Origin: JAHRVQ01 sp029941905
GTDB taxonomy: Bacteria > Pseudomonadota > Gammaproteobacteria > Pseudomonadales > Azotimanducaceae
Length of the DNA stretch: 64,000 bases
Assembly: GCA_029941905.1 (NCBI GenBank)
Contig: JAPYTQ010000001.1
Span: 62,001 to 126,000, forward strand
Direction: 5' to 3'
Shown here: positions 26,812 to 35,761 of the stretch, piece after piece
Layout: every line of letters starts with the position of its first letter
How positions within the stretch are numbered: position 1 is the stretch's first letter
Program-made: the position numbers and the translations under genes
The notes under the pieces: model-generated
What the model was told of the DNA's origin: nothing
The model's input: only the letters and a program-made list of their open reading frames with translations
The model's database searches: none

Positions 26812-28163
26812 ACTTCCTCCCCGCCCATTCTTTGCAGGAGGGCTTTCGTTTTACTTGCCATGAGTTCAGCATCACCCCGGGATTCAACATTGAGCCGAAC
26901 CACCGGTTCGGTATTTGACATTCTGACATTGAAACGCCATTGCTCAAACTCCATGCTGAGCCCATCGGTCCGGTCGGTGGACACTGCATCCGAGGTATAC
27001 TCAGATTCAATCGCTTCAAGAAGCTCAGCAGCGTTTTCGATTCTGCGATTGATTTCACCACTGGCGGGGAACGCCAGCATTCTTTCGTCCACCAGTTGCG
27101 CCAGGGATTTGTTCCCGGCAGAAATCAGGCCGACCACCAGCAACCAGGGAACCATGCCACTATCGCAGTAAGAAAAATCCCTGAAATAGTGATGCGCACT
27201 CATTTCACCGCCATAGATCGCATCCTCTTTTCTCATGCGTTCCTTGATAAAAGCATGGCCGGTTTTACTCTGTATCGCCTCACCACCCATGTTGTTAACT
27301 ATTTCGATGGTGTTCCAGGTTAAACGGGGATCATGGACAATGCTGCTCCCCGGTGACTTGGCAAGAAATGCTTCAGCCAACAATCCAACGATGTAATAAC
27401 CCTCGATAAAACGACCATCGGCATCAAAAAAGAAACACCGATCGAAATCACCATCCCAGGCGATCCCCAGGTCGGCTTTATGTATTTTTATTGCATCGAT
27501 AGTCGACGCACGATTCTCTCTGAGTAGGGGGTTAGGTACGCCATTGGGAAAATTGCCATCAGCGTCATGGTGAACCTTGATAAACTCCACGGGTAAAAAT
27601 CGTTCGATTCGGTCTATGACGGCACCGGCGCCGCCATTGCCCGCATTGGCTACGATTTTCAACGGCTTGAGGGTCGCCACATCAACGTAGGTAAGCAGAT
27701 GTGCAATGTATGCACTTCGATGGTTGAGTTCAGACAGTTGACCCCGGGAACCGATATCGGGAAACTGATTTGCCGCAACTAACTGCTCGATCTCCCTGAG
27801 ACCGGTATCGCCACTAATAGGCCGAGCGCCCTCCCGAACCAGTTTCATACCGTTATAGTCTTTGGGATTATGGCTTGCGGTGACAACGATGCCACCGTCC
27901 ATATCGAAATGATCCGTGGCAAAGTAAATCTCCTCGGTGCCACACTCGCCAATATGATGGACATCTACCCCACTGTCGAGCAAACCGTTAATCAGGGCGT
28001 CACTAATGGAAGGGCTCGACAAACGAATGTCGTGCCCCACTACCACCTTGACCGGTTGAACCTGCAATGCGAAGGCTCGCCCTATCCGGTACGCAATGTC
28101 TTCGTTGATCTCGTCCGGAATCCGGCCCCGTATGTCGTAGGCCTTAAAACAACTTATTGCCAC
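26808..28163 (-). CDS. manB: Phosphomannomutase/phosphoglucomutase
   Basis: A 451-residue alpha-D-phosphohexomutase that converts mannose-6-phosphate to mannose-1-phosphate (and/or the glucose pair) for GDP-mannose and surface polysaccharide synthesis. The phosphoserine is Ser97 in 'VVTASHNPKDYNGMK', the metal loop is 'DGDFDRCFF' (about 236-244), the sugar loop 'GGEMSAHHYFRD' and the phosphate-binding loop 'RMSNTEPVVRLNVESR'. The start is a GTG at 28163 with AAGGA about 7 bases upstream. ManB/CpsG and AlgC cannot be told apart by motif. No other polysaccharide genes are in the window. Confidence 0.92.
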   Translation of the reverse strand: MAISCFKAYDIRGRIPDEINEDIAYRIGRAFALQVQPVKVVVGHDIRLSSPSISDALINGLLDSGVDVHHIGECGTEEIYFATDHFDMDGGIVVTASHNPKDYNGMKLVREGARPISGDTGLREIEQLVAANQFPDIGSRGQLSELNHRSAYIAHLLTYVDVATLKPLKIVANAGNGGAGAVIDRIERFLPVEFIKVHHDADGNFPNGVPNPLLRENRASTIDAIKIHKADLGIAWDGDFDRCFFFDADGRFIEGYYIVGLLAEAFLAKSPGSSIVHDPRLTWNTIEIVNNMGGEAIQSKTGHAFIKERMRKEDAIYGGEMSAHHYFRDFSYCDSGMVPWLLVVGLISAGNKSLAQLVDERMLAFPASGEINRRIENAAELLEAIESEYTSDAVSTDRTDGLSMEFEQWRFNVRMSNTEPVVRLNVESRGDAELMASKTKALLQRMGGEEV

Positions 28164-28245
28164 GAATTTGTCCTTTTGTGAAAAATCGATATTCTACCGA
28201 ATCTTCACTCCGGATTGGTAAGACTGTGCTCGAAGTCGGATTTCT

Positions 28246-29244
28246 TTACAAGACCACAATTGACAATACAGCCGGTAAACCCGAGGCAAGCTGCTTCCAC
28301 TCTGCGTCGTTACTAACCTGCCAGACATTACCACTGTCAGAACCAATCAGTACACCGCCGGGACTACCAGGATCGGGAATCAGGCCGTGAAAGTTCTCTG
28401 TAGCGGGTGAATGCGCCTCATCACAAAGAGATCGCCAGGATTCACCTTCATTTTCGGAACGAAACAGCATGGCCCCGGCGCCGCCTTCGTTTTTGTAGCT
28501 GGAAAATGCGGTTGGCGCACTCGCGACTGTCAGCCCAAAGGGTGGCCGGGAATCAATGCACATGGGGCGTGAATAGCGAGGTGTTATACCTTTCCAGACG
28601 TAATTCCAGGAATCCCCCCCATCATCAGAACGAAAAACCCCGGCATTGCCTTCGATCATTTCTGCAACCCCATCAAGTCGTCCGTAGCCAGTGGAAGCAA
28701 ACAACACGGCAGGGTTTTGTGGGTGGGCAAACATCATATGCAGATCAGGGTTTTCGCCGGGAAGGTTTAACGTCCACGTCTCCCCAGCATCGGTGGAGCG
28801 CATGATTCCCCCAACCTCCACACCGACCCACAGATGCGCTGGATTATCACGGTCAATCACCAGGGCCCTCGCACTTGCCGGTAACGGGGGTGTGACAGGA
28901 ATACACCATTTATCAGACTCGGGGTTTTGAGCGAATGTGGTTACCTCTTCCCAGGTTACACCGCCATCTTCACTCCGAAACAATCCTGCCGGTTGCGTCG
29001 ACGCGTAAAGCACATCATTACTGGCAGCGCGAATTTGCCAGACCTCACGATCCTCGAGACCAGCCAGCTGCCAGGACTCACCCTCATCGTTGGACACGAA
29101 TAAACCATTACCCGTCCCTGCGAAAAGACGCCCATCCAGATAAACCAGATCACGGACCCTGCGCGTCTCAAGAACGTTCAGGGCCTGACTATTTTCTATG
29201 GAAAAAATACCTCTGCTCGTTCCTGCCAGTACTTTCATCAGCAT
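28246..29244 (-). CDS. Asp-box (BNR) beta-propeller protein
   Basis: A 332-residue protein with at least five Asp-box turns of the pattern S-x-D-x-G-x-(S/T)-W: 'SNDEGESW', 'SEDGGVTW', 'STDAGETW', 'SDDGGDSW' and 'SENEGESW', spaced about 40-60 residues, as in sialidase-like and VPS10/photosystem-assembly propellers. It lacks the FRIP/RIP and catalytic Tyr/Glu of true sialidases, and has no signal peptide, so it is probably a cytoplasmic propeller. A strong AAAGGAG ribosome site lies 6 bases before the ATG at 29244. The function is unknown. Confidence 0.88.
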   Translation of the reverse strand: MLMKVLAGTSRGIFSIENSQALNVLETRRVRDLVYLDGRLFAGTGNGLFVSNDEGESWQLAGLEDREVWQIRAASNDVLYASTQPAGLFRSEDGGVTWEEVTTFAQNPESDKWCIPVTPPLPASARALVIDRDNPAHLWVGVEVGGIMRSTDAGETWTLNLPGENPDLHMMFAHPQNPAVLFASTGYGRLDGVAEMIEGNAGVFRSDDGGDSWNYVWKGITPRYSRPMCIDSRPPFGLTVASAPTAFSSYKNEGGAGAMLFRSENEGESWRSLCDEAHSPATENFHGLIPDPGSPGGVLIGSDSGNVWQVSNDAEWKQLASGLPAVLSIVVL

Positions 29245-29342
29245 GATCTCCTTTATTCCCCAGAGTCTAGCCCAGTTTGCTCACTCAGGCATCATTTTGG
29301 ACACTGAGGTGCAGAACATTAAGGAACGGTATGCATTCCACC

Positions 29343-29819
29343 CTAAAGTGCAAAAACCATCAACTGGTCACCTTTTGGCGTGCCCAACCCGCCATGACCG
29401 CCAACCGCAATAGCGATGTATTGCTTGCCATTAAACACATAGCTCATGGGTATCGCATTGGCCGAGGTAGGCAGGCGGTATTTCCAGATCTCCTCGCCGG
29501 TACTCGTCTTGTACGCTCTGAAATAGAAATCAATACTGGCACCAACAAAAATCAGTCCGCTGGCCGTGGTCATTGGCCCACCAAGATTGGGTACGCCCCA
29601 TTCGAAATTTGGCACAATTGCGGGTGCAACGTCTTCGATAGTTCCAAACGGTTTATTCCAAAGTACCTTGCCGCTGTTCAAGTCAACCGCCGCTATCTTG
29701 CCCCAGGGCGGTCGAGTGCAGGGTAAACCGAGTTCAGACAGGAAAATCCGCCGGGCCATGCCATAAGGTGTGCCACGCATTGCAGTTAATTGCCACCCAT
29801 CCATCTCTTTGCTTGCCAC
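29343..29819 (-). pseudogene. PQQ-dependent dehydrogenase, C-terminal fragment (after second frameshift)
   Basis: The last 158 residues of the broken quinoprotein. The frame includes 'FNRVVASKEMDGWQLTAMRGTPYG' upstream of and across the apparent start, then 'WGKIAAVDLNSGKVLW', 'PNLGGPMTTASGLIFVGASIDFYFRAY', 'GEEIWKYRLP' and 'AVGGHGGLGTPKGDQLMVFAL', which is the conserved closing of membrane-type PQQ glucose/quinate dehydrogenases. Upstream in this frame lies 'RDEFNR', which should directly follow 'LIKLLP' of the middle fragment. A single missing base near 29840-29847 explains the break. Confidence 0.85.
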
Positions 29820-30850
29820 TACCCGGTTGAACTCATCCCTGGCAACAACTTTATGAGCCCCGGCGTATCCATAAGATTCATCACCGCAATCTGCCGGGAT
29901 TCATCCAGGGCAACGCCTCCCCAGTTAACGCCACCCGCCCATCCCGGATACTCGATCGTACCGCCAATCGACGGTGGCGTAAAAATACCTTCCGAACGGT
30001 AGGTACTGAGGATCTCCTCGCAACCCATCTTGTCAAAGATGGCAATACCAAATGCGTCTTCAGGTCCCAGGGCCCTTTGGTCTCCAACGATGATCGACGA
30101 GAAAGGCTGGGTTGGGTGTGCCAGTTCGCCGGGGACGTCACTGGCCGGAACTGGCCGTTCCTCGATTTCATACAGTGATTCACCGGTTTCGCGATTAAAT
30201 GCGTACAACATGCCGGTTTTGGTAACAATGACTACTACCGGTATTTGCCTGTCTCCCCGGCGGATCATCATGAGACTGGGCTCCGCCGGAACATCGTAAT
30301 CCCAGATATCGTGATGAACTAACTGCTGATGCCAGATAACCTTGCCTGTATTGGAATCCAGGGCGACGATGGAGTTGGCATAGTCATTTCTGCCATGTCT
30401 TTCACCACCATAAAAATCAGGGCTCGGGGAGGATGTCGGCACAAAAACCAGCTGTCGCTCCGGATCGACCGAGATAGGCGCCCAGGCATTGGCTGCACCC
30501 GTAATCCTGGCGCTTGTTGATGGCCAGGTTTCAAAAGCCGGATCGGCTGATGAACGCGGAATAGGATCCCATGACCACAACAAACGACCAGTGACGGGAT
30601 CCAGGGCGCGAACGATTCCCTGTTCCAGTTCAACGCCTCCATTGTCGCCAATAGCAGAACCAACAATGATTCGATCTGGTAAAACGGCCACAGGCGATGT
30701 CACGCCGTCATCCCCTGGTCGTAAGTTATCAATACCCACTGTCAGATCTAAAACGCCCTTGTTCGAGAAATTACGGCAGGGTTGCCCGGTTTCAGCGTTA
30801 ATGGCATGAAGTGCGCCATATGGGTACCTATGAATACACGGTCCGGGCAC
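29819..30850 (-). pseudogene. PQQ-dependent dehydrogenase, middle fragment
   Basis: The central part of the eight-bladed quinoprotein propeller. Conserved phrases are 'LLWSWDPIPR', 'GAANAWAPISVDPERQLVFVP', 'SPDFYGGERHGRNDYANS', 'LVHHDIWDYDVPAEPSL' and 'GILTPPSIGGTIEYPGWAGG' style blades. These are signatures of the glucose/quinate/shikimate group of PQQ dehydrogenases, which oxidise sugars or cyclitols in the periplasm and pass electrons to ubiquinone. It has no real start of its own; coding enters from the preceding frame near 30824 and leaves near 29845. No PQQ synthesis genes are present in the window. Confidence 0.88.
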
Positions 30851-31227
30851 TGTTTGTCTTCACCGTGCCATAAAGCGACTCCCCGCGAGGCACTTTCCGA
30901 ATAACCCAGGTCTCGATCTATCTTTGCATCAAAGCGCCAGATTTCTTTTCCGTTGGCCGCGTTTATCGCCATCACCTGGTTGTCGCTGGTGCTGACAAAT
31001 AGCATGCCTTGCCAATAGGCCGGTGTGGCCTGGAAGGAGTGCGCCTTACCTTTGAATCCCGCATTAAAATCACCGGTTCGATAACTGAAAGCCAATTTGA
31101 GCTGCGATATGTTATCGGAAGTAATCTGGGTGAATTGATAATGCTGACTACCATCTTCTGCTGCTGCCATCAGGTAGGAGCAAAGAGACAATACAAGAAG
31201 AGCTGTTAGTCTGAAAAATGAATTCAT
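30748..31227 (-). pseudogene. PQQ-dependent dehydrogenase, N-terminal fragment with signal peptide
   Basis: The true start of the gene: an ATG at 31227, a signal peptide (about residues 1-22, ending near 'LMAAAED') and the first propeller blades ('NISQLKLAFSYRTGDFNAG', 'FQATPAYWQGMLFVSTSDNQVMAINAANGKEIWRFD', 'CPDRVFIGT'). After 'VFIGT' the frame goes astray. The next frame reads 'PYGALHAINAETGQP', so loss of one C from a run now CCC (complement of 30822-30824) restores the gene. The encoded enzyme lacks the five-helix membrane domain of Gcd, so it would be a soluble or loosely attached periplasmic form. Total intact length is about 650 residues. Confidence 0.85.
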
Positions 31228-31324
31228 TAGTGTTTATCCAGCGTATTTTCAAGAAGATCAAAATCTACACTCAATCTTCGATTGGGCTAGGACAGATATT
31301 ACCCAAAAGTTAACCGCGCCAACA

Positions 31325-31351
31325 TTGCCATGACTTTAAACAGTATATAAT
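31325..31351 (+). promoter_or_regulatory. Possible sigma-70 promoter of the channel-like gene
   Basis: TTGCCA (31325-31330) and a perfect TATAAT (31346-31351) are separated by 15 bp, a short but usable spacer. Transcription would start near 31358, about 24 bases before the GTG start, with AGGA as ribosome site. The -10 is convincing; the -35 is weaker. Confidence 0.45.
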
Positions 31352-31381
31352 AACGCCCTCTTTTGTTGATACAGGAACAAC

Positions 31382-32623
31382 GTGGCACCCGAACAGTTGA
31401 GTTCACGAAATCTAAGCTGGCACTGGCCAGCGGCATTCGCAATTTTTGCCTGTGCACTCATAGGCTTCTCATCCGGGGTTTCACTGACAGAACGACCCGA
31501 AGTAATCACCTCATCCATGTTGACCAAGGCATATTACAGCCTCGGGTTATTTGTCATTGGCGGATTGGACATCGGCGTACCTGTAGGAGGACCTGTATTC
31601 GGTCGGATTCTATTATGGGTTGCCTACTTTGGTGCACCCTTATTGACCGCATCTGCTGTTATTGAAGCGGTGCTGAATGTGATGGAACCTCACCGCTGGA
31701 AATTACGACGACTAAGAAACCATATCGTTATCGTTGGTTCTGGTGATATGACTATCAGCTATCTTCGTGTACTCCGGGAACAGGGTAACACTACCCCCGT
31801 GATTGTCGTTGATGAGAAGGTTGACGCTGTTCGTGAACTCGAACTGTCGGCGTCCTTCAACGTCACTGTCGTCGTGGGTGACGTTACACATGACTTCCTG
31901 CTTAAGGAACTGAGACTAAAGCGCGCCTTAAGAGTTCTGTTATTGGGGGAAGACAATTTCCTTGCCTATGAGGCTGCCAGTAAAATCTTACGCCTGTTCC
32001 CGCACCTTGAATCACGAATTATCATCCACAGTTCCAGCCTCCGATTTCTAAGGGCCATGCAGGATACTAAAATCGCGCAGCAGTCCATCAGCTTTAACTC
32101 ATACAATTTGGCCGCCAAGGGTCTGGTCCGTGAAACCCTGACGGATCATTTCAGCCGCACAAAGGGGAAGGATGTAGTGGTCCTGGCTGGTTTTGGTTTG
32201 TTCGGCCAGACAATTTTGGAAGAATTGCAAAGCGTCGCCAGGGATGAGATAGAAGTCGTCGGTATTATCGACCTGGATGCCAACCGACGAATTGAAGTCG
32301 TTGATGAGCAACAGTCTATCGAGTCCAAATACAACCGGGGAGTACTCCAGGGAGACATATCCAACCCCGAGGTCTGGCGCAATCTTCGCCATCAAATAGA
32401 CCTGTCGCGAGGAGAACCGGTAATTATCCTGGGTACCGGCGATGCGGCAAACAATTTACGTACCGCTTTGTGGATCCGACAAAAACACCCTAACGCGCTG
32501 GTCTTTGCCCGAACAAAGGATGTGTCACATTTTGCCCAGGAAGTAGGCAGGGAACACGATATCAATACTATTAGCATTACCCAGCTGGTAGAAGACAATA
32601 TTCCGCTGGACTGGTTGGATTAG
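31382..32623 (+). CDS. Potassium-channel-like membrane protein with two TrkA-N/RCK-type domains
   Basis: A 413-residue protein, GTG start with AGGA upstream. The N-terminus has two transmembrane helices (about residues 14-32 and 72-98) with a glycine-rich re-entrant stretch between them ('LFVIGGLDIGVPVGGPVFG', about 57-75). Two nucleotide-binding Rossmann domains follow: 'HIVIVGSGDMTISYLRVL' (about 119) and 'DVVVLAGFGLFGQTILEEL' (about 265), each like the TrkA-N/RCK domains that gate potassium transport. The usual TVGYG selectivity filter is missing. The gene converges on the oxidoreductase gene with a 4-base overlap. Ion specificity cannot be stated. Confidence 0.82.
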   Translation: MAPEQLSSRNLSWHWPAAFAIFACALIGFSSGVSLTERPEVITSSMLTKAYYSLGLFVIGGLDIGVPVGGPVFGRILLWVAYFGAPLLTASAVIEAVLNVMEPHRWKLRRLRNHIVIVGSGDMTISYLRVLREQGNTTPVIVVDEKVDAVRELELSASFNVTVVVGDVTHDFLLKELRLKRALRVLLLGEDNFLAYEAASKILRLFPHLESRIIIHSSSLRFLRAMQDTKIAQQSISFNSYNLAAKGLVRETLTDHFSRTKGKDVVVLAGFGLFGQTILEELQSVARDEIEVVGIIDLDANRRIEVVDEQQSIESKYNRGVLQGDISNPEVWRNLRHQIDLSRGEPVIILGTGDAANNLRTALWIRQKHPNALVFARTKDVSHFAQEVGREHDINTISITQLVEDNIPLDWLD

Positions 32624-33099
32624 GGAGCCTCCCCCAGGTCAACTCGCCTCAGTCGAACCAGGGGAATCAGCCTGCGGGTTTTGTTCTGGTACTCAACATA
32701 TCTGGGCTGCTTTGTCACAACCCGTCGCCAGATAACTTCTCTTTCGGCAGCCTCGACCCTGGTTGCCTCAACTGAAAATTTATCTGCACCAATCTGAACA
32801 GAAGCGAGGGGCGCCGATTCGAGGTTGAACAACCATGCCGGGTTGCTGTGTAGATTGCCGTTTGAGGCGACCATGATATAGCACGTATCAAATACAAAAT
32901 AAGGCATAGGCGTCGTTCGTGGCTTTTGGGATCGTCGCCCGGTAGTTTGCAGCAACAATATATCCAAGCCATCCAGGCGCGCACCAATCCTGCCGTTTGT
33001 CGACCGGTAGAGCCAGGTATGCACTCTTGATATTCGCAGCATATTCTGCCTGCCGGGAACGTATCGGATGTAGTTGGTATAGGGTTTTTCAGCTGCCAT
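32620..33099 (-). CDS. Deazaflavin-type nitroreductase-family oxidoreductase (DUF385/Ddn-like)
   Basis: A 159-residue split-barrel protein of the Ddn/F420H2-dependent quinone reductase family. The family core is visible: 'LLLQTTGRRSQKPRTTPMPYFVFDTCYIMVASNGNLHSNPAWLFNLESAP', i.e. 'T-x-G-R-x-S-x-x-x-R-x-x-P' followed by 'A-S-x-G-x-x-x-x-P-x-W', then the C-terminal 'ATRVEAAEREVIWRRVV'. In actinobacteria these use F420. Proteobacterial homologues are common and may use another flavin or bind haem-like ligands, so cofactor use is open. It overlaps the channel-like gene by 4 bases and lies 8 bases downstream of xni. Confidence 0.82.
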   Translation of the reverse strand: MAAEKPYTNYIRYVPGRQNMLRISRVHTWLYRSTNGRIGARLDGLDILLLQTTGRRSQKPRTTPMPYFVFDTCYIMVASNGNLHSNPAWLFNLESAPLASVQIGADKFSVEATRVEAAEREVIWRRVVTKQPRYVEYQNKTRRLIPLVRLRRVDLGEAP

Positions 33100-33107
33100 C
33101 GATGCCG

Positions 33108-33869
33108 TTATCTCGACAGCCGCAAAGATTTCAGATTGATACCTAACTCAACATCGGTTTTTAACGTCACAAGCTGTTTGCAGCGCTGTACCAGATCCAC
33201 GTTGTTCTGGACACGTATGGCAGAACTCTCTGGTTGATTATCCTTGAGAATATTTTCCAACGAACCATATCGATGCAGGAGGGAAGCGGCTGTCTTCTTG
33301 CCCACCTTTGGAACACCTTTGATGTTGTTGCTCGCATCTCCTGCCATGGCCCAGTAGTCAGTCAGTTGATTGATTTCCACCTCGTACTTTCGACGCACCT
33401 CTGATTCCGTTATTTGCTTGTGTTCAAAGTGATTAAATACCATGACATGATCAGATAGCAGTTGCAGGAACGACTTGTCTGTGGACAGGATTATCGCTTC
33501 AGCATCACTGTGTCCAACAACGAAGGCGATGGTGGCAATAACATCATCGGCTTCATAGCTTGGTGTGGTTATACTGCGCAAACCCAACTCCTGAAAAGCT
33601 GACTCAAACATGGCCAGATTGTCCAACAACAATGCAGGTGTGGGTTTACGGCCAAGTTTGTAACTGTCGTAGAGCAGATGGCGCCAGGTTGTCTCGTGAC
33701 TGTCGAACACGACACAAACGTGACTGGGTACATGCTGCCTAAGAGCCCGGGCCACAGATCTCGCGGAGGATCGAATCACTTCATCAATTTCCTGACTGTC
33801 ATCGGGTCTTGCTTCGAAGATCCTTCGAATCAGGTTAAAAGCATCGATTAGTAAGACACGAGTCTTCAC
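33108..33869 (-). CDS. xni: 5'-3' exonuclease / flap endonuclease Xni-like
   Basis: A 253-residue stand-alone FEN-family nuclease, GTG start at 33869. The acidic metal site is 'LLIDAFNLIRRIFEA' (Asp9), 'VVFDSHETTWRHLLYDSYKLGR' (about 54-75, the helical arch with basic residues), 'SYEADDVIATIA' (about 104-115) and 'ILSTDKSFLQLL'. The helix-hairpin-helix 'NIKGVPKVGKKTAASLLHRYGS' (about 184-205) binds the DNA backbone. The length and a compact C-terminus match Xni (ExoIX, YgdG) rather than the Pol I domain. It may process flaps or RNA primers. Confidence 0.88.
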   Translation of the reverse strand: MKTRVLLIDAFNLIRRIFEARPDDSQEIDEVIRSSARSVARALRQHVPSHVCVVFDSHETTWRHLLYDSYKLGRKPTPALLLDNLAMFESAFQELGLRSITTPSYEADDVIATIAFVVGHSDAEAIILSTDKSFLQLLSDHVMVFNHFEHKQITESEVRRKYEVEINQLTDYWAMAGDASNNIKGVPKVGKKTAASLLHRYGSLENILKDNQPESSAIRVQNNVDLVQRCKQLVTLKTDVELGINLKSLRLSR

Positions 33870-33923
33870 GGCTATGTACTAGGAGGCTGACCGAGATTAG
33901 AAACCGTAGCGAGGGGAAGCTGT

Positions 33924-35636
33924 CTAGTAACCAAGCGCAGCACCTTCATTGCGAGGGTCTTTAATACCTGAAATGACCCCATCGCTGATAAGGATGGAAT
34001 TGGCATCGCCAATCCCCCTGCCATAAGGTATTTCTCTAAACCCCACATGGCCTTGCGCTTTTAGATTGGCAATAGTATCTGGAGACAAGCCGTACTTGTC
34101 GTACATGATCATGTTCGGTAGCCACTGATGGTGAAACCGGGGCAAAGAGACTGCATCATCAATAGCCATACCGTGATCGATAACATTCACGACGACCTGC
34201 AATGTGGTCGTGATAATCGTCGATCCCCCAGGGGAACCTGAGATCAAAAATGGCTTTCCATCATGCACCACCAGCGTCGGCGACATGGAACTGAGCATAC
34301 GCTTGCCCGGGGCAATGGCATTTGCTTCGCGACCAATCAGGTTAAACTGATTCGGTGTATCCTTTTTTATCGAAAAATCATTCATCTCGTTGTTTAACAA
34401 TACACCGGTACCCGGTACCACTATCTTGTTGCCGAAGCTGCTATTGAGGGTGGTGGTCAGCCCCACCATCATATTGTCTTTGTAAACAGAAAAGTGAGTC
34501 GTCTCTGTACTCTCCACCGGCCATTCCTTACCTGCGCCAATATCCTCACTTTTACTCGCCCGGCCTGGATTAAAATCCGCGAAACGCGCCTTCGCATAAC
34601 GCTTGTCCATCAGCATCGCAAGTGGCACATCATAGTGATCAGGATCCCCAAGGTGCTCGGCTCTGTCTGCATAAGCGCGACGCTCCGCCTCGATCATCAG
34701 GTGAATGGTTTCTGAACTGCCATACCCCATACTCGCTACATCATAGGGTTCCATCATGTTGAGAATTTGCTGAATCAACGCCCCGCCGGAGGAAGGCGGA
34801 GACATGCCATAAATATCATAACCACGATAGGTACCATGAACCGGTTCGCGCCAGACTGATCTGTAATCTGCGAGATCCGCCAGGGTTATATCGCCATTGC
34901 CTCGCTCCATTTCCTTTGCGATCAGTTGTGCAACTTTACCTTTGTAGAAACCGTCACGACCGTGCCTTGAAATCAATTTAAGAGTTTTTGCCAGATCCGG
35001 TTGTTTCCAGATATCACCTTCCCCGTAAGGCTCACCCTTTTTGGAAAATTTGGCCATTGACGCGGGGTATTGCTGCATTCGTTTTAACTGACGCTCAAAA
35101 CCGCGAGCCATATCGTGGGACAAAATAACGCCCTTTTGAGCCAATCGGATGGCTGGCGCCATTACCTTTTGTCGTGACATGGAGCCATATCGATCCAGCA
35201 AGGTCAGTAGCCCGTCGACAGAACCAGGCGTGCCTGCTGCTTTATGACTCGCTGTAGAAAGGCCCGTAATCACATTGCCATTGGCGTCCAGGTACATGTC
35301 ACGATGGGCGCTGGCAGGTGCCGTTTCGCGATGATCCAGGGTAACAACTTCACCGTCTGGTAACCTCACCACAGCGAATCCACCGCCACCGATATTCCCG
35401 GCTGAGGGATAGGCAACTGCAAGTGCAAAGGCCGCGGCGACCGCACCATCAACGGCATTGCCACCTGCCTTCATGATTTCAAGGCCAGCTTCAGAAGCAT
35501 AGACAGATCGCGATGTCACCATTGCCGTGGACCCGTAGGTCGCTTCCGGACTCACGGCAAAGGCGATATTTGCTGCCAATATACTTGCTGCCAATAAAGA
35601 TAGTAAAACCAGAACTCGCATAACCGGAATCTGCAT
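33924..35636 (-). CDS. ggt: Gamma-glutamyltransferase (glutathione hydrolase)
   Basis: A 570-residue periplasmic Ntn-hydrolase that cleaves the gamma-glutamyl bond of glutathione. It has a signal peptide (about residues 1-27). The N-terminal subunit carries 'GGNAVDGAVAAAFALAVAYPSAGNIGGGGF' and the substrate Arg in 'DHRETAP'. The autocatalytic cleavage site is before Thr379 in 'ESTETTHFSVYKD'. Downstream are 'LNNEMNDFS', 'GKRMLSSMSPTLVV' and 'SGSPGGSTIITTTLQV', all conserved. Glutathione or gamma-glutamyl peptides would be recycled from the periplasm. Confidence 0.95.
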   Translation of the reverse strand: MQIPVMRVLVLLSLLAASILAANIAFAVSPEATYGSTAMVTSRSVYASEAGLEIMKAGGNAVDGAVAAAFALAVAYPSAGNIGGGGFAVVRLPDGEVVTLDHRETAPASAHRDMYLDANGNVITGLSTASHKAAGTPGSVDGLLTLLDRYGSMSRQKVMAPAIRLAQKGVILSHDMARGFERQLKRMQQYPASMAKFSKKGEPYGEGDIWKQPDLAKTLKLISRHGRDGFYKGKVAQLIAKEMERGNGDITLADLADYRSVWREPVHGTYRGYDIYGMSPPSSGGALIQQILNMMEPYDVASMGYGSSETIHLMIEAERRAYADRAEHLGDPDHYDVPLAMLMDKRYAKARFADFNPGRASKSEDIGAGKEWPVESTETTHFSVYKDNMMVGLTTTLNSSFGNKIVVPGTGVLLNNEMNDFSIKKDTPNQFNLIGREANAIAPGKRMLSSMSPTLVVHDGKPFLISGSPGGSTIITTTLQVVVNVIDHGMAIDDAVSLPRFHHQWLPNMIMYDKYGLSPDTIANLKAQGHVGFREIPYGRGIGDANSILISDGVISGIKDPRNEGAALGY

Positions 35637-35761
35637 AAAGACTCACCAACATCATCATCGTCATTGATTCCGGTAGCTTAACACGGAGACTCAGATCTAA
35701 TGGGTGTCATCTTCAGTATAAGCTGGCATTATTTTGTTTTGTTACTCAAGTTGCAGCATCA

